A DNA stretch of 64,000 nucleotides from Astrothelium macrocarpum (Eukaryota > Ascomycota > Dothideomycetes > Trypetheliales > Trypetheliaceae), in contig JAGEMR010000076.1 in NCBI GenBank assembly GCA_021030915.1, positions 62,001-126,000 of the forward strand, read 5' to 3'. This document shows, one piece after another, positions 11,387 through 23,428 of the stretch; within the stretch, counting starts at the first letter, position 1, and every line of letters starts with the position of its first letter. A program made the translations under genes and the position numbers. The notes below the pieces were generated by a model. That model had not been told where the DNA came from, made no database searches, and saw nothing but the letters and a program-made list of their open reading frames with translations.

Positions 11387-13684
11387 ATGTCGTCGCCAAG
11401 CTCTTCAAACTCACCCCCTACTAGAGAAACCCCCCTTCTCCGACTCAATTCTGGCCGCAACAATATCAACGCAATGGATGGCACACAATCACGGCCTGGA
11501 ACAGCGAGACAGCTTTCGGCGAGATCTTTAGTTCCGCAACAAGATCAAAGACCCGGAACTGCTCCTTCAGTGCCACGACAACCATCGCCCAACAGCCCTT
11601 ACACCTCAAATGCGCCCGCAGAGTCAAGTGACTTGCTGCTACCTCCTAGCAGATCAAGGCCTTCGAGGAGGTTTCGGGACGATTTGTCGCCTGTAAGGTC
11701 ACCAAGCGAAGCTGGCTTCTCTTCACGGAGAACCAGTTGGACTTCGGAAGGCAGTAGAGACAGTAAATATGGCCCTTTTGCCTCGCCCTTTGACGATTCA
11801 AGAGCCCCATCAAGAGCTGGTAGCGATGATGATGGAGTAAATACCCAGACTGTGTCAGAAAAATATAATATTCTACCTTCAGCCGGATTGTTACTGTTTC
11901 CAGAGGACGTTGAAAAGGATGACTGGCTTCACAACCCAGACCCGAACGAAAAAGAAAAACTACATTTACGAGACTGCTTCTCAAAACGAGGCTTTGTCAA
12001 TGTTGGTGGCTTAGTGTTTTTGATCGGAGGCATCTTGGTGCTTTTTATTGGTTACCCCATATTGTATGTCATGATTTCTTTTTGCATTCGGAGACGCAAG
12101 TACTGATTTCATCCAGAACTTTTGTCCAAAAATCCATCAACCCAGGCGGCAACTCTTGCGCACAAGACCCCAATTGTCTCTCTGACAAGATGCCATTACT
12201 GAGCAATGTAAGAAGAGGCCTGATCGATCCGGACACACCAAAATCTGCAATGTCTCGGACATCTCACTCTGGACAGGCGCAAACATTGGTGGTATGAAAA
12301 ATTGAATCAAATGTCAATTTATTACAAAGCTAACTCAAACAGTTTTCCGATGAATTCAATGATGATGGACGAACTTTTTACGACGGTGATGATGCCTACT
12401 TTCAGGGTGTTGATCTCTGGTATGGTGTAACCATGGACTTGGAGGTACGAGCCAGCCTATCAGGAATACCCACATGAGACAATACTAATCGTTTTAAAAG
12501 TGGTATGATCCAGATGCGATCACGACAAAAGACGGCACTTTGAATATTCTCTTTTCCGCTTTCCAGAACCACGACCTCAATTATCGGTCTGGAATGCTGC
12601 AATCCTGGAATAAAATGTGTTTCAAAGGTGGCTACATGGAGGCATCAATTTCCCTTCCTGGCAGCGGAGCAGTCGAGGGGTTCTGGCCTGGTTTCTGGTC
12701 TATGGGAAATCTCGGACGGCCAGGATATGCTGCCTCGACTGACGGCATGTGGCCATATAGCTACCACGATCAATGCGATGCTGGTATCACTGCCAATCAA
12801 AGTGATCCCAACGGAGTGAGTTCATTGCCTGGAATGAGACTGCCTGCCTGTACTTGTGAAGGACAAGACCATCCTAGTCCTGGTAATTCACGCAGCGCCC
12901 CCGAAATTGATGCTCTTGAAGCCAGTGTGGGTCAGTTGGGTGCTGGCAATTATGTTGGCTCCGTTTCGCAGAGTTGTCAGATTGCACCATTCGATACGTT
13001 CTGGCAGCCCAACACCGGTAAGCATCTTCCATACTACCAGTTCCAACTACGTTTGCATCGAAGCTTCTAACAAGATACAGATTACATGGAGCTCTATGAT
13101 ACGAGTCTTACAAGTGTCAACGTATATCAAGGTGGTGTATACCAACAAGCCATTTCTCTGGTCTCGTGGCTCAATAACGACTGGTACAACGGGAAACAAT
13201 ATCAGAAATACGCCTTTGAATATGAGCCTGGGGAGAGTGGATACATTACTTGGTACGTTGGTGACAATCCAACCTGGACACTAGATGCACGTGCTATCGG
13301 ACCAAACGGCAATATCGGACAGAGGACCATCCCACAGGAGCCCATGGCAATCGTTGCGAACTTGGGTATGAGTAACGGTTTCTCGTCAATCAACATGACT
13401 GGTATCGGTGAACTCTTGCCAGCTACAATGAGTCTCGACTATATCCGAATCTATCAAGACGACAACAATCCTCTCATGTCCTGTGATCCTCCCGGATATC
13501 CTACAACCGATTACATTGCAAACCACGCAGAGCTATACCAAAATCCCAACATCACTTTATTGTAAGAAATTGGCCATGTTCCTAAAATTGTGCTTCTAGT
13601 TGCTAACAGGTCTTCAGACGTGAATCAACCTTTTCTTGGCCATTAAACTCCTATGTCGATGACTGTAGCGCATCGTCCTCATAA
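11387..13684 (+). CDS. Kre6/Skn1-family beta-1,6-glucan synthesis-associated protein
   Basis: Six exons (11387-12063, 12117-12291, 12343-12444, 12501-13017, 13081-13561, 13618-13684) give 672 residues, the usual length. All five introns are 51-63 nt with good signals (for example TACTAAT then AAAAG in intron 3). The family are type II membrane proteins of the secretory pathway needed for beta-1,6-glucan in the cell wall. The cytosolic N-terminus (about 1-200) is Ser/Pro/Arg-rich. One membrane segment lies at about 205-226 (GGLVFLIGGILVLFIG). The lumenal GH16-like domain begins at FSDEFNDDGRTF and carries the EIDALE motif (E-I-D-x-x-E, about residues 453-458), the glutamate/aspartate signature of GH16 enzymes. 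The C-terminal FSWPLNSYVDDC tail is typical. KRE6 and SKN1 paralogues cannot be told apart from one copy. Confidence 0.95.
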
Positions 13685-15150
13685 TCGGTATTCTCGACAA
13701 TCCAAATTCTTTGGCTCTTTGATTCCAAAGACCCTCAGCTTTCTAACACTATCGACGATATACGAAACGGCCTCTTACAATGGTTATGCCATAAAATCAT
13801 CTCACATCTAACACACTTTGACCACACACATGGTCTTGGATCTTGTCGACATGCATATTTCCCTTGGCGTTCCATATTGGCTCTTGGGCACTGGACACCT
13901 TTACTTCAAGGACACGTTTGGGAAATCAACTTTTGAATGCTTTCTAATATCAATGTCCTATCAAACCCAATCTTTTGGCTTGAACTCTGGGTGGTAGCCT
14001 TTACTCCTGTCACACGTACTTCATTTCTTGTCTATTGCATGAGCATCATACTTGAAGCGTTTGGCATCAGATTTCTACTTGGAAAGATCTCAATTGTTTA
14101 GAGGATCGATCGACTGCCGCTTTTGTCAATACCTTTTGTACTTTTTTCTTCTGTCTATATTTATCTACCTTTTTTTTCTGCTTCATGTCCTTTTGCATTC
14201 TCTCACTATTCCCAAAACATCACGGATTGGGTGGACTGGGCAGGCTTAGTCCTTTCAGTTGGGGATGACGCAACCGAGCCAGGTCTTCAGTTTCTCTTAT
14301 TTTTGGCTTATAGGGTCTGGATCGTCATGGTTCATTCATGGCCCATGTCCGACACAAAGAACGTTTTACATAGAATATTGGCGTGAATACAGGATAAGGG
14401 CTTTGCAAATCAAGGAGACTAGGATCGGAACATGGAGATGGCGTGTGTATACAAATTTAATCTTTAGTATCTACATACGGCTCTGACGCGTTCCCAACTT
14501 CTGCAAGGGGATGGGATGCGACAGACACGAATTAAAGAGACATTACAAATTCCATAACCATGTGCATTTCAACATCGAATTTTCGTCATACGTAATTTTA
14601 ATGAATCAAGTCTTTCGGCATATAGATACTCAGTTATCTTGACGCTCAAAGGCAAAGAACAAGCAAGGGTATGAATGCATCGGAACAGTCTCGAAATCTG
14701 AAGAGTCAAAAGTAGCATCGCACCAAATTTTAACAAGGTTAATCTGTATCGTGATTTTGTCACCATCACCACCACGACGATTCATATGCGTCATATCAGT
14801 CCGTACATTCATACATTAAAGAAAACCCGACCATGCATCCCGGCAATCAGATGGCCTGCGATCTACCCAGCATCCGAAATGAAGCCTTCAAGTGTGCTTC
14901 ATCGCAATGCCGAGTCAATTGCAAACCAACAGCCAGACATGCTGTCCAGTACTTGCCCAGGATCTCACAGCAGGATTGACCCCTTTCAAACTGAGTTCCA
15001 CAGCAAGCCACCCTCTCTGAACATTCCAAAACCCAAAATTATACAGAGAAATTAAAGCAAAATCTGAAGCAGAAGAAAAAAAAAAAACCACCCCAGTAGC
15101 CACGTTTTCAACCCTCGCCACGTGTCCACCTTGCATCCACCATAGCAATC
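13685..15150. other. 3' region between convergent genes
   Basis: Roughly 1.5 kb of T-rich 3' flank of the Kre6-like gene followed by the 3' flank of the regulator gene. Short hydrophobic frames at 14.05-14.4 kb come from the poly-pyrimidine stretch. No gene, RNA or repeat supported. Confidence 0.5.
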
Positions 15151-18006
15151 TCAAATAACAATATACTCACCATCCACACGATCCATCGCCTTGCGCCACC
15201 TAAACGCCTGCCCCCCCAATCTCTCCACCCCACCCGTTCGCATCCCCATCCCCATCCCCATGCCCATTCCCACTCCACCCATGCCACCCATCCCCATGCC
15301 CATCCCGCCACCAAACCCAAACCCCCCCATGACATCCGCCTTGGGTCCCAAACCCCCAACCAATCCCTCGACACCATCCTCCCCAAACCCGCCCGACGCC
15401 TCCACCGCCAACGCATCATCCTCCGCCCACACGCGCTCCAACACCTCCAGCCCGCTCAGATTATTAAAAAACCCGCTCTCCCTCTGAATCTCGACGCACC
15501 GCTCGCGCACCAGCTGGCGCTGCGCCTCGTCGACACACTCGGTGCCCACGATGAACAGCGGCCACAGCAGGAACTTGAGCACGCACGAGTGCGCGTCGAT
15601 GGTGGCGATGTGCTGTAGCGCGGCGGCAACCAGCCGCGCAAAGTTCGGCGACGCCGAGGGGAGCGTCGGGTACGCGAGCCGCTCCGTGTAGAGCAGCGCC
15701 GCGAGCCGGAACGACTCGTTGATGGAGTGGATGGCGCGCTGCGAGGGCGAGGGCGAGGGGGAAGCGGTGGCGTGCGAGGAGTTGAGGGTGGTGAGCAGCG
15801 GGCTGGCGTCCGCGGCGGGGATGGTCGTGCTGTCGAGCGACCAGGATTGTAGGCGTGAGCGGATGTCGTGCCATTCGCGCCAGAATTCGTCGCGGTTGTC
15901 CGGGTGCGGGTGCGAGGTTGTTGGGGGGGATGAGGAGGGGAGGTCGGGTGGGGTGGGGGTGGATAGAGGCGGAGGGAATTCAGAGGTTGGTGAGGAGGAC
16001 ATGGGTGTGCCCCAGCCGTTGCCGTCGAGGCGGTCAAAGTTGAGGCTGTAGTAGTCGGAGGGTTCTTTTTTGTCCTTTTTCGTGGGCATAGTGGACGGGG
16101 CGGGAGTGGGTTGAGGCGTTCGTTCATTAGCTTCTTCGATTCGGACGGGGCGGTTTTGGCTGAGGAGATTGAGTCGACCGAGTCGGGCGATGAGTTTGAA
16201 CAGGCGACCTTCGCAGCCAGAGAGATGCTCGAGTGAGCCAAGGTTTTGAGAGTAGTCGAGCATGTCCAGGCTTGCGCTCTGGATTTGTGTCTCTCGGTCG
16301 TTGACAGTTGATGTCATGACGTCAAACCAAGCAAAGAACATTTCGACCCATCCGATAAAACTTGACTGAAGACCACTTTCTCTCATGCTGAGAAGCTTTT
16401 GAACACCAGCGAGCTGAGTCTTGAACTTTGAAAAGCCACTATCAGATACATGAAAAAGACACAAAATGAGAAGGGTGGCAAGAACTGCATCGTCTTTGGC
16501 TCGCGATGGGTCAGCGAGCTGAGCGTTCAACATGTTGATTGACGCAGCCTTGTAGTGAAGTTCTTCATGCGTAGGATCTCCATGGATTTCGCGGTTTTGC
16601 TGGGCTGCATATTTGGACGGTTCTTGTGAAGCCGGAAATGGCGGCCCATCAAATCCAAGCAGAGGCGTTTCTTTGCCACCTCGCATGCGAATATTATTCA
16701 CAACTAGTGCCGATATTGCATTTTGCAAACCTTCATTTCCCATGGCAAGATGCAATACATGCGAGCGGTATGGATTATCAGGCCCGTCAAAAGCCACCAA
16801 AACCGAACAGATGTGTTTGTTGTAATAGTCCAGCAAGAACTGTGTCCGAGGAGACAAATGGAAGAGATTTGCGGGCATTGCGCTACGTGGGATCATGGAC
16901 ATGGAATTTTCAGAGAAATTCGCTCCATCCTCTTGTTTCTGATTCTCGTCAACATTCGGGCCGAAGAAACCGCAATTGAGACCATCCGTACTCATCTGCA
17001 TGCTGTTCACATCAGGACCATACAGTAAATCTGATAGACTTGCTGCTCCAACTGAGCCCGGATGCATTTGATTTGCTGCATTATCCGGATATTCCTGCAT
17101 TGGTTGTGTAATTGGAATGTGTGAAGATGCTGCATTGAGCTGCTCTGCAAATGATACTGGAGGTCCATCGCTAAATGGAATACTTTCGTTCGAATCCATA
17201 GAACTTGGGTGATGTACATATGGATTGGAGGGAATGTTGAGCATCGGATCAACAAACGGCACATCGTTTGGTGTATGTGGATACTCGACTGGCGATCCAT
17301 AATTGCTATCCGTATAAGCGCTCAATGAACCTGTCGAGGCTGACAAGGGAGGATCGTCATAGATGGGCGAAAAAGACGTGTGGAGACTATGTAGAGAAGG
17401 ATGTTGTAGTGGATGACGACGTTTGGGCAGCTCGTGAGAGGCGCTATAATTTGCGAGATGTGCGGAAAAGCCGGGGACCTGCCAGCCTTGTTGCAGACCG
17501 GCCGAGGTGGGAATAGGAATTGGATGAGTTGGACTTGGGTTCGAATTTACAAAATTATATTGCGGAGGATATGGAGGCGCAGAGTTGGGAGCTGACGTAG
17601 GAATAGACGTCGGTATAGTTCGCGTATCAATAGTCAAGCCTCTTGCTTCAGCCGAGACCTTTGCCGCTGGCTTTTTGCTCGATGACTGGGCATCTCTGGT
17701 TTCAATTGGACTTGAAGTAGGTGTCGAAGTGGGAGAAGGCTTCTTCGCGACGGGTAATGATAGACCACGTAGTTTTCCACGACTGGCAACGCCCACACCC
17801 CACGTTAGGGTCGTCTTATATCCAGAGCAATCTTTGCCTTGCTCAATACATTGGGTACAATAAGGTCGTCTTCGATCACACTTGGTTCCTCTCTTCCGGC
17901 AGGCAAAGCAATCCTCGGTCGCTCCTGTAGTCGGAGCCCTTCTTCGTCGCTTTCGAGGTCCTTCTGCAGAGGTAGTGGATTTGACGGTTTGTGTTGATGA
18001 CGCCAT
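15151..18006 (-). CDS. Zn(II)2Cys6 transcription factor
   Basis: A single-exon frame of 951 residues. The zinc cluster is complete: C33-x2-C36-x6-C43-x6-C50-x2-C53-x6-C60, preceded by a basic stretch (PRKRRRRAP, 17-25) and followed by a conserved-looking SGYKTTLTWGVGVASRGKLRG linker. The middle and C-terminal parts (from about 385) resemble the fungal-specific transcription factor domain 2, with acidic and helical segments such as GWVEMFFAWFDVMTSTVNDR. Target genes cannot be read from the sequence. The C-terminal region is odd: a Gly/Met-rich tail (about residues 885-930) is encoded by a CCCATC-type hexanucleotide repeat near 15240-15310, and codon use there is much more GC-rich than in the N-terminal half. 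The next gene is over 2 kb away, so there is no strong case for pathway-specific control of the cluster at 20-25 kb. Confidence 0.9.
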   Translation of the reverse strand: MASSTQTVKSTTSAEGPRKRRRRAPTTGATEDCFACRKRGTKCDRRRPYCTQCIEQGKDCSGYKTTLTWGVGVASRGKLRGLSLPVAKKPSPTSTPTSSPIETRDAQSSSKKPAAKVSAEARGLTIDTRTIPTSIPTSAPNSAPPYPPQYNFVNSNPSPTHPIPIPTSAGLQQGWQVPGFSAHLANYSASHELPKRRHPLQHPSLHSLHTSFSPIYDDPPLSASTGSLSAYTDSNYGSPVEYPHTPNDVPFVDPMLNIPSNPYVHHPSSMDSNESIPFSDGPPVSFAEQLNAASSHIPITQPMQEYPDNAANQMHPGSVGAASLSDLLYGPDVNSMQMSTDGLNCGFFGPNVDENQKQEDGANFSENSMSMIPRSAMPANLFHLSPRTQFLLDYYNKHICSVLVAFDGPDNPYRSHVLHLAMGNEGLQNAISALVVNNIRMRGGKETPLLGFDGPPFPASQEPSKYAAQQNREIHGDPTHEELHYKAASINMLNAQLADPSRAKDDAVLATLLILCLFHVSDSGFSKFKTQLAGVQKLLSMRESGLQSSFIGWVEMFFAWFDVMTSTVNDRETQIQSASLDMLDYSQNLGSLEHLSGCEGRLFKLIARLGRLNLLSQNRPVRIEEANERTPQPTPAPSTMPTKKDKKEPSDYYSLNFDRLDGNGWGTPMSSSPTSEFPPPLSTPTPPDLPSSSPPTTSHPHPDNRDEFWREWHDIRSRLQSWSLDSTTIPAADASPLLTTLNSSHATASPSPSPSQRAIHSINESFRLAALLYTERLAYPTLPSASPNFARLVAAALQHIATIDAHSCVLKFLLWPLFIVGTECVDEAQRQLVRERCVEIQRESGFFNNLSGLEVLERVWAEDDALAVEASGGFGEDGVEGLVGGLGPKADVMGGFGFGGGMGMGMGGMGGVGMGMGMGMGMRTGGVERLGGQAFRWRKAMDRVDGEYIVI

Positions 18007-20128
18007 TGATCATGAGCCTTGGTGGGTGGGCAATGGCGCGGGAATATTGGAGTCGCAAACAAAAGTGGACGGAAGCTATGAGTTGCAGAAGCTTGCAGCA
18101 AGCATCGAGGTTAAAGTTGAAAGTGATCTTGTGAGCGAGCGGGTTGCAAAGTTTAGAAACGTCAACGGCGGGAGGGCCCTGTGTCTCGACTGCAGATATG
18201 GACCAAGCGTAGGCAGAGCGTGCCAGGATGCCCTTTACCCATGCCGCGGCCCTTGGCCAGGAAAACGGGCACTGTCTCAGGGTCTGCGTGCAGTGGCTTG
18301 AGGCAGATATGAAAGGATAGCGCTACAGGGTATCGTGAACGAGCCAGGCATCTGCATCACAGAGCGAATGAATGAAGCGCAATTGCTTTCGCCCCTGTCA
18401 AGCCAGCTTGCTCAGGCCGCATGCCACCCTCCCTCTTCTCCACTCTGCCATCCCGCAACGTTGGAGGCGCTGTCTTTTCTGAATCCGCACGACCCCCCTC
18501 CTTCCGCATATCCACCGGTGATGGGGGCACCGGAGCGTCAGAAGGAACAGCCAAAGCCCTCGGCTCATTGCGCATCCACCAGGCAGCCAGAGCGCAAGAG
18601 AAGAAAAAAAAAAAAAGGGCGAGAGGTTACATCGGTCATCCTCGCGGCTCGCCGATCAGCGAGGCACACGATGAGCGCAGTGTGCAGATGGCCAAGATAG
18701 CGGTGCCCTCGGGCCTTGCGCAACCCTCGACTGCAGCCGGTGGCGTCGTGTGGTTAATGCACCAATCAGCCGGCCGGACAGGGCGAGACGCAGGATTTGG
18801 AATGGCTCAAAGCAATTCGCTCTCGTCCCGGATTCGGCTGTGTACGCTGGTACCCGTCGTGCGCCAATCCGCAATCCACCATCCGCCAACAGCGACAAGC
18901 GAACGCTCGTTCGCTGGGCGATCCGCGAGCCCGAACGTGCTGCAGCGCTGGAAAAGACATCTCAATCTGTGCGGCGCCAGTGGCCTCTGAGGTCAGATGG
19001 CCGACCTTTTCGTCTGCCTAGTGTGCGTCGCCGCACGAATCAGACAGTGCAAAGAAATAGATCCATGGAAGCAGAATAACCCGTTGGCCCGTCTAGCAGC
19101 TCATCTTCTTGGCGATGGCGTTTGCAGCTAGTTGATGCATGGAAATCTGCAAGAAGCTCAGCCGTCCTTCTGGTGCGCTTCGGCGCGCTCGATTCACCTG
19201 GAGCTAGAGTCTTATCTGTCCCTAGTCGTCTTGGCTAGCGAGTTAAGCTTTGGCCTCGCTCGTGGTTATTATTGGAGCTTGATCGCTCAGGAACCGACGT
19301 GGGAGTAAGAAGCTTAACAGCTGATCTTAACCAGTTCCTCGTCCACGGCCTGTCTGGAAAGTAGGTGAGACTGGACAGAGGACGTCGTGGGATGGAAATT
19401 TCCCAAATCGCTGGATACTACTGTTTCGCAAGGGTCGACCGTTCCATGGTCAGGCTCTCGTTTCATCCAGCACATGTCTTGCTGGGAGCGACGTCCAATA
19501 TCGTGGAATCCTATGCAGTGGCCGTTCAAAAGAAGCCCCCCCCATCACAACGCTGCAGTGAATGCGTCGTATGCAATGTGCACAGCGATCGGACGTTGTC
19601 AGTTTCTGGCGACTTGACCGGACTCAAGCCCTAAGATGAGACATGGTCGCAGCCGCTTAAGACGCCTCATCCCACTCTTTTCAACCACGCTGACTTATGA
19701 AAACCCTCGTAAGGCTCCGAAGCTCGTCGCCAAACGTGCCCTTTGGCTTTCGCCGGGAAGCATGACCATGTCATTGCCAGGTCCGACAAGAATGCCTCGG
19801 ACCCAACACGCTGGAAGTGTATATTGAATCTGACCGCGTCCGAGCATGGTCCACCTTCTTCTTTATTGTTGGACATTTCGATCGAATAGATTGGTCCATC
19901 AAAGGCAACCCGTCTACACATTGCCGTTGATTGGCCCTAACCAACAAGTGGCCTGCAGAACAACCAACGTCACCCTTACATGTACTGGCGTGACTGGCAA
20001 GCCTGGCCACAGAAAAGCAATTCGAAAAAAGGCCGAAAGAGTGCAAACGGCATTTAAGAGATTGTAATACGGATAATAAATCTACGAACCACTCCGACTT
20101 GATTACTATATCAAGTCGCCAAGGCCTA
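18007..20128. other. intergenic, regulator promoter and downstream DNA
   Basis: Over 2 kb without a supported gene. The first kilobase is GC-rich with many short shadow frames; an A-run lies near 18602-18617. No repeat of the window's element family was found. Confidence 0.45.
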
Positions 20129-21766
20129 CTAGCTCAAAAATTTCGTTACAAAGCCTGCAACTTCTTTCGGCTTTTCCACCATGGGTAAATGACCGGCCCC
20201 GTCAACAACTACAAACTCTGCGCCTTGACCATATTCGGCCGACATTTCCTTCATGGTGTTTGGCAAAATTCCGTCGCCGCTCCCGACAACGAATGCGCCC
20301 TTGACTGTTGCAGTCTTCATCTCTTCTTTCACATCGTATTGGTACAGGGCTTGTACGCTCTGCTTGAAACCATCCAGACTGTTATCGCATACCATCTTTT
20401 TGACCTTTCCTATTTTGGCTTCCAAGTCTCCTCCATCATAACTTTCTTTGACAAACCATCTTCTGACGGTCATTTCTGCCAATTTCTCACCCACCACCTT
20501 TTCACCTGACTGTGCTTGTGCACCTTCCTTTTCAGCAACTTCAATTCTTTCTCCCCATGCTTTGGCGTTAGATGGGGGTGCGATTGCGTTGGTGTCGCAA
20601 GAAATGAAATTACCAACCCTTTGCGGATATTTTAGGGCCGTGTTCAGTATCGTAGCACCTCCCAAACTAACGCCCATTATCAATGCTGCTTTGGGAACGC
20701 GAAGAGCATCAAGGAGGCTAACAACGTCTGACGTCAGAACGTCCAGGTTAACTGCCCGATTACCGCAATCCCGTGATCGACCTCTTGTGTTGTACCGCAA
20801 CACTCGATATTTGGTGTTTTCTTTGAACGAAAAAAAGGCATCAACAAAGTCATCCCATATACCCCACTCTACCAGAATCGAGTTACTGAGAAGAATGAGA
20901 GGCGCATCTGGTTCACTAGAACCCTCTAATCTGTATGGAATCTCCGCACCATCCTGGGTGGTAATGTAAGACTCAATAAAGCCTCGTTTGCCTTGAGAAG
21001 TGGGCTTTGTCCTTGTCTTGGAATTTGTATATGACCAGTCTGTCACAAGTGATGTCAGGTCTCGTGGACAAGGACCAAAGGTATAGTACAAGTTGTATTC
21101 GCGCCTTGACTTTTCATCCACAAGATTCTGCATCACCTTGTCCCTCCATGGCGTATTGGTCGCTGACGTATACTCTTCACTGCTACCGACACCATTCTGT
21201 GGCGCATAGTCATGCAAGGCAAAGTGTTCCAGCTTTCCACCATCATCAACCGCAGAGGTGAGAAAGCGCCTTGAGCGCCGCCAGCCGGGTACTTTGGCCA
21301 ACAAAGGGATATGTTCCTCACTGTACCACTTTTCTAGTTCTTTCATGTCTTTTCCAGGCTTGACTGTGAGACCTACGGCAAAGACAACATTTCCTTCGTT
21401 GGCATTCTCAATATTTTCCAACTTTTTAAAATCGTGACTTTGCCGAGTCTCCACGAGATCATACATTCTCCGATCAATGGCCACATGGTTCTTTACATCA
21501 AATTCCCTTTGGCTAGCTACACCCGGTAATCTCAATTTGGTATATGATTCTTTATTCGCCAAATCTGCAGTATCATCAAAATCGTAGACGGCCATCCACT
21601 CGGGTTGCTGTTTGTCAACGGCCCGATAACGGAAGCCGTTCCGACAGTACGGGAGACGCAGGCGGAGTGGACCATGCTCATTGTTGTACCAGTCGTAGAA
21701 TTGGTCTGCAGGTAGAGAAGCTGCAGGCTGCATTTTAACGTAGAGAATTCCCGGTGTTGGCGCCAT
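20129..21766 (-). CDS. alpha/beta hydrolase with N-terminal EthD-like barrels; 3-oxoadipate enol-lactonase-type or 3-carboxymuconolactone hydrolase
   Basis: A single exon of 545 residues. Residues about 262-545 are an alpha/beta hydrolase of the 3-oxoadipate enol-lactonase (PcaD) type: nucleophile elbow GVSLGG (Ser367), acid in GSGDGILP (Asp498), histidine in GAGHLPMVEKP (His526). Residues 1-110 and about 125-230 look like two dimeric alpha-beta barrel (EthD/Dabb-like) units, each with a W-Y-x-x-E-H motif (DWYNNEHGP and KWYSEEHIP). The total length is about twice that of a stand-alone lactonase. It lies 462 bp from the carboxymuconate cyclase gene on the same strand and near an intradiol dioxygenase. 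It is therefore expected to open (and perhaps decarboxylate) the lactone to 3-oxoadipate in the cytosol. The enzyme class is known from family and context; the precise substrate is inference. Confidence 0.82.
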   Translation of the reverse strand: MAPTPGILYVKMQPAASLPADQFYDWYNNEHGPLRLRLPYCRNGFRYRAVDKQQPEWMAVYDFDDTADLANKESYTKLRLPGVASQREFDVKNHVAIDRRMYDLVETRQSHDFKKLENIENANEGNVVFAVGLTVKPGKDMKELEKWYSEEHIPLLAKVPGWRRSRRFLTSAVDDGGKLEHFALHDYAPQNGVGSSEEYTSATNTPWRDKVMQNLVDEKSRREYNLYYTFGPCPRDLTSLVTDWSYTNSKTRTKPTSQGKRGFIESYITTQDGAEIPYRLEGSSEPDAPLILLSNSILVEWGIWDDFVDAFFSFKENTKYRVLRYNTRGRSRDCGNRAVNLDVLTSDVVSLLDALRVPKAALIMGVSLGGATILNTALKYPQRVGNFISCDTNAIAPPSNAKAWGERIEVAEKEGAQAQSGEKVVGEKLAEMTVRRWFVKESYDGGDLEAKIGKVKKMVCDNSLDGFKQSVQALYQYDVKEEMKTATVKGAFVVGSGDGILPNTMKEMSAEYGQGAEFVVVDGAGHLPMVEKPKEVAGFVTKFLS

Positions 21767-22228
21767 TTTCCCCGCCGATCTGTTGGTGTTCTAAGAAGGA
21801 ATGTGTATCTGCGAGATAGGAAAGCTTGCAGAATCGTAGCTTACAAAAATAAGAGTTTGAGGTTGATAGCCCCTCGGATACTTTGAAAGATACGTCTCCT
21901 GCATGAGCTACGTTTCTCGGAAAGTCCTTTTCCAGACGTCTACTGCCGAGCCAGCTGAGTATGCAAGCCATGGTCTTTCTTCGGGCGTCCTTCTGTGAGC
22001 TTGTTCGGCTCATTAATCGGGACTTTTTGAATCGTGGGATGGTGGGGTAAACCGGTAAAGGCACCAGATTTTCAGCTGTATCTGACGTAGTTTTACATTC
22101 TGCACATGCACGACAGATTCCGGTGTCAATCCCCCACCTTGTTCGGAATTTGTCCCGAATGCAGAATTTCAACGTTGCTTATTATTAGCAATTTATTATA
22201 CTGAGTAATCGCCTGGTAGGTCAAATAG
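21767..22228. other. spacer between two catabolic genes on the minus strand
   Basis: 462 bp holding the promoter of the hydrolase gene and the 3' end of the cyclase gene. No recognised operator. Confidence 0.45.
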
Positions 22229-23428
22229 CTAGTCATACCAAATAGCATTCATTCCAAATCCTGGCTCCTTGATATCACAGTGTGCCACTCTTGCCAGGAA
22301 TTCGTCTTTCCATTGATAAATCTCAACCCAACCCTCCTGGTCATCCGTCAAAGCTAACCACTCGTCACTCCAATCGCAAGGACTTATGGCATTTGAGTGC
22401 CCTCCACTTGTCGGGGTGGGATTCATGCAAATCTGTCGTTCAATTTGGCCTACAGGGCCGAGCTTAAAGGCAGAGATGTAGCCTGTTGTGTCAAAGGTAT
22501 TTGAACGAGCTGTTGCAAAAAGATATTTTCCACTGTACGAGACGGCGCAAACATCGGATCGATAGTTTTTGTTGCGGAGATTCAGACTTGGAGGAATCAA
22601 AGGGTAGGTGTTGTGAGTGAAAACAGGCACATGTCTTCTTTCGTCAATGACATATTCTGCCAAATTATTTCCTGCCTCCATAAGGGCATAAAGATATTTC
22701 CCACTGGGATGGATTGCAACCCATCGCGGATGATCTCCAACTTCAGGGGCGTCGAGACTGTCAACAAGAGTCACGTGTCCTGTCTCTGGATCCTTCTTGT
22801 GCGTCCAGATTTTGTCGGCCCACATGTCTGCAGAATACAGATACGTTTCTGTGGGATCAAACACCATGCCGTGAATGGCAGACTTCGGGCTGTATTCATA
22901 ATTTTGAATATTTTCACGTAACGCCCCGTTCTCGTTCACCGAGAAGACGTTACCAAAGCCTGCATGATCATAAAACGGGTTTCCGTAAACATTGTAAGGA
23001 GGTTTCTTGGCTGCCAGAACAAAGATGGCCCTGGTTTTTGTCTCTAAACTTGCTGCTTTTGCTGTGATATTTTTAGTGATGGTCACATCGGGTTCTATGG
23101 GCAGGCTTCTCACGATCGTGTCCCATAGGGTGCGATGCACGATGGAAAATCTGAGATGGACTAATCACTTCATGACTGGACCATTTTTTCATTGATGCTC
23201 CATAAATATTTTTCTTTGCATGCTACGTATGCCCAATCTACCTTAATTCAGTGCACTTTCGAAATAAAGAAGTCGGCTACTGACATCAAAAGTCATCCAT
23301 GATATAGGTTCGTCAGGAGGAATGCTCGTCCTCTTGATCAATTTCAAGGTCAATGCTACATCGTCGAATTCAAGTGTGAAAATGGCTCCTGGTGGGGTCC
23401 AAGTGCCCACCATCAAATGATGCAGCAT
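22229..23428 (-). CDS. 3-carboxy-cis,cis-muconate lactonizing enzyme (carboxymuconate cyclase)
   Basis: Three exons on the minus strand (23428-23285, 23222-23114, 23052-22229) give 358 residues, close to the approximately 366 of the Neurospora enzyme. The intron at 23284-23223 uses GTCAGT/CGTAG; the one at 23113-23053 uses GTGAGA/GCAG. Both junctions keep phase and restore the family sequence (WMTFD-HAKKNIYGASMKKW and SHPMGHD then LETKTRAIF). The fold is a seven-bladed beta-propeller. Recognisable family blocks include HHLMVGTWTPPGAIFT, AIHGMVFDPTETYLYSAD, GDHPRWVAIHPSGKYLYAL, PTPTSGGHSNAISPC and the C-terminal EPGFGMNAIWYD. The enzyme converts 3-carboxymuconate to 3-carboxymuconolactone in the protocatechuate branch. 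It is divergent with the dioxygenase gene across a 587-bp shared upstream region. Confidence 0.93.

Noticed and set aside
18335..19079. Several 100-190-residue frames in the GC-rich region upstream of the regulator
   Set aside because: Stop-poor GC-rich DNA gives many such frames on both strands; none resembles a family.
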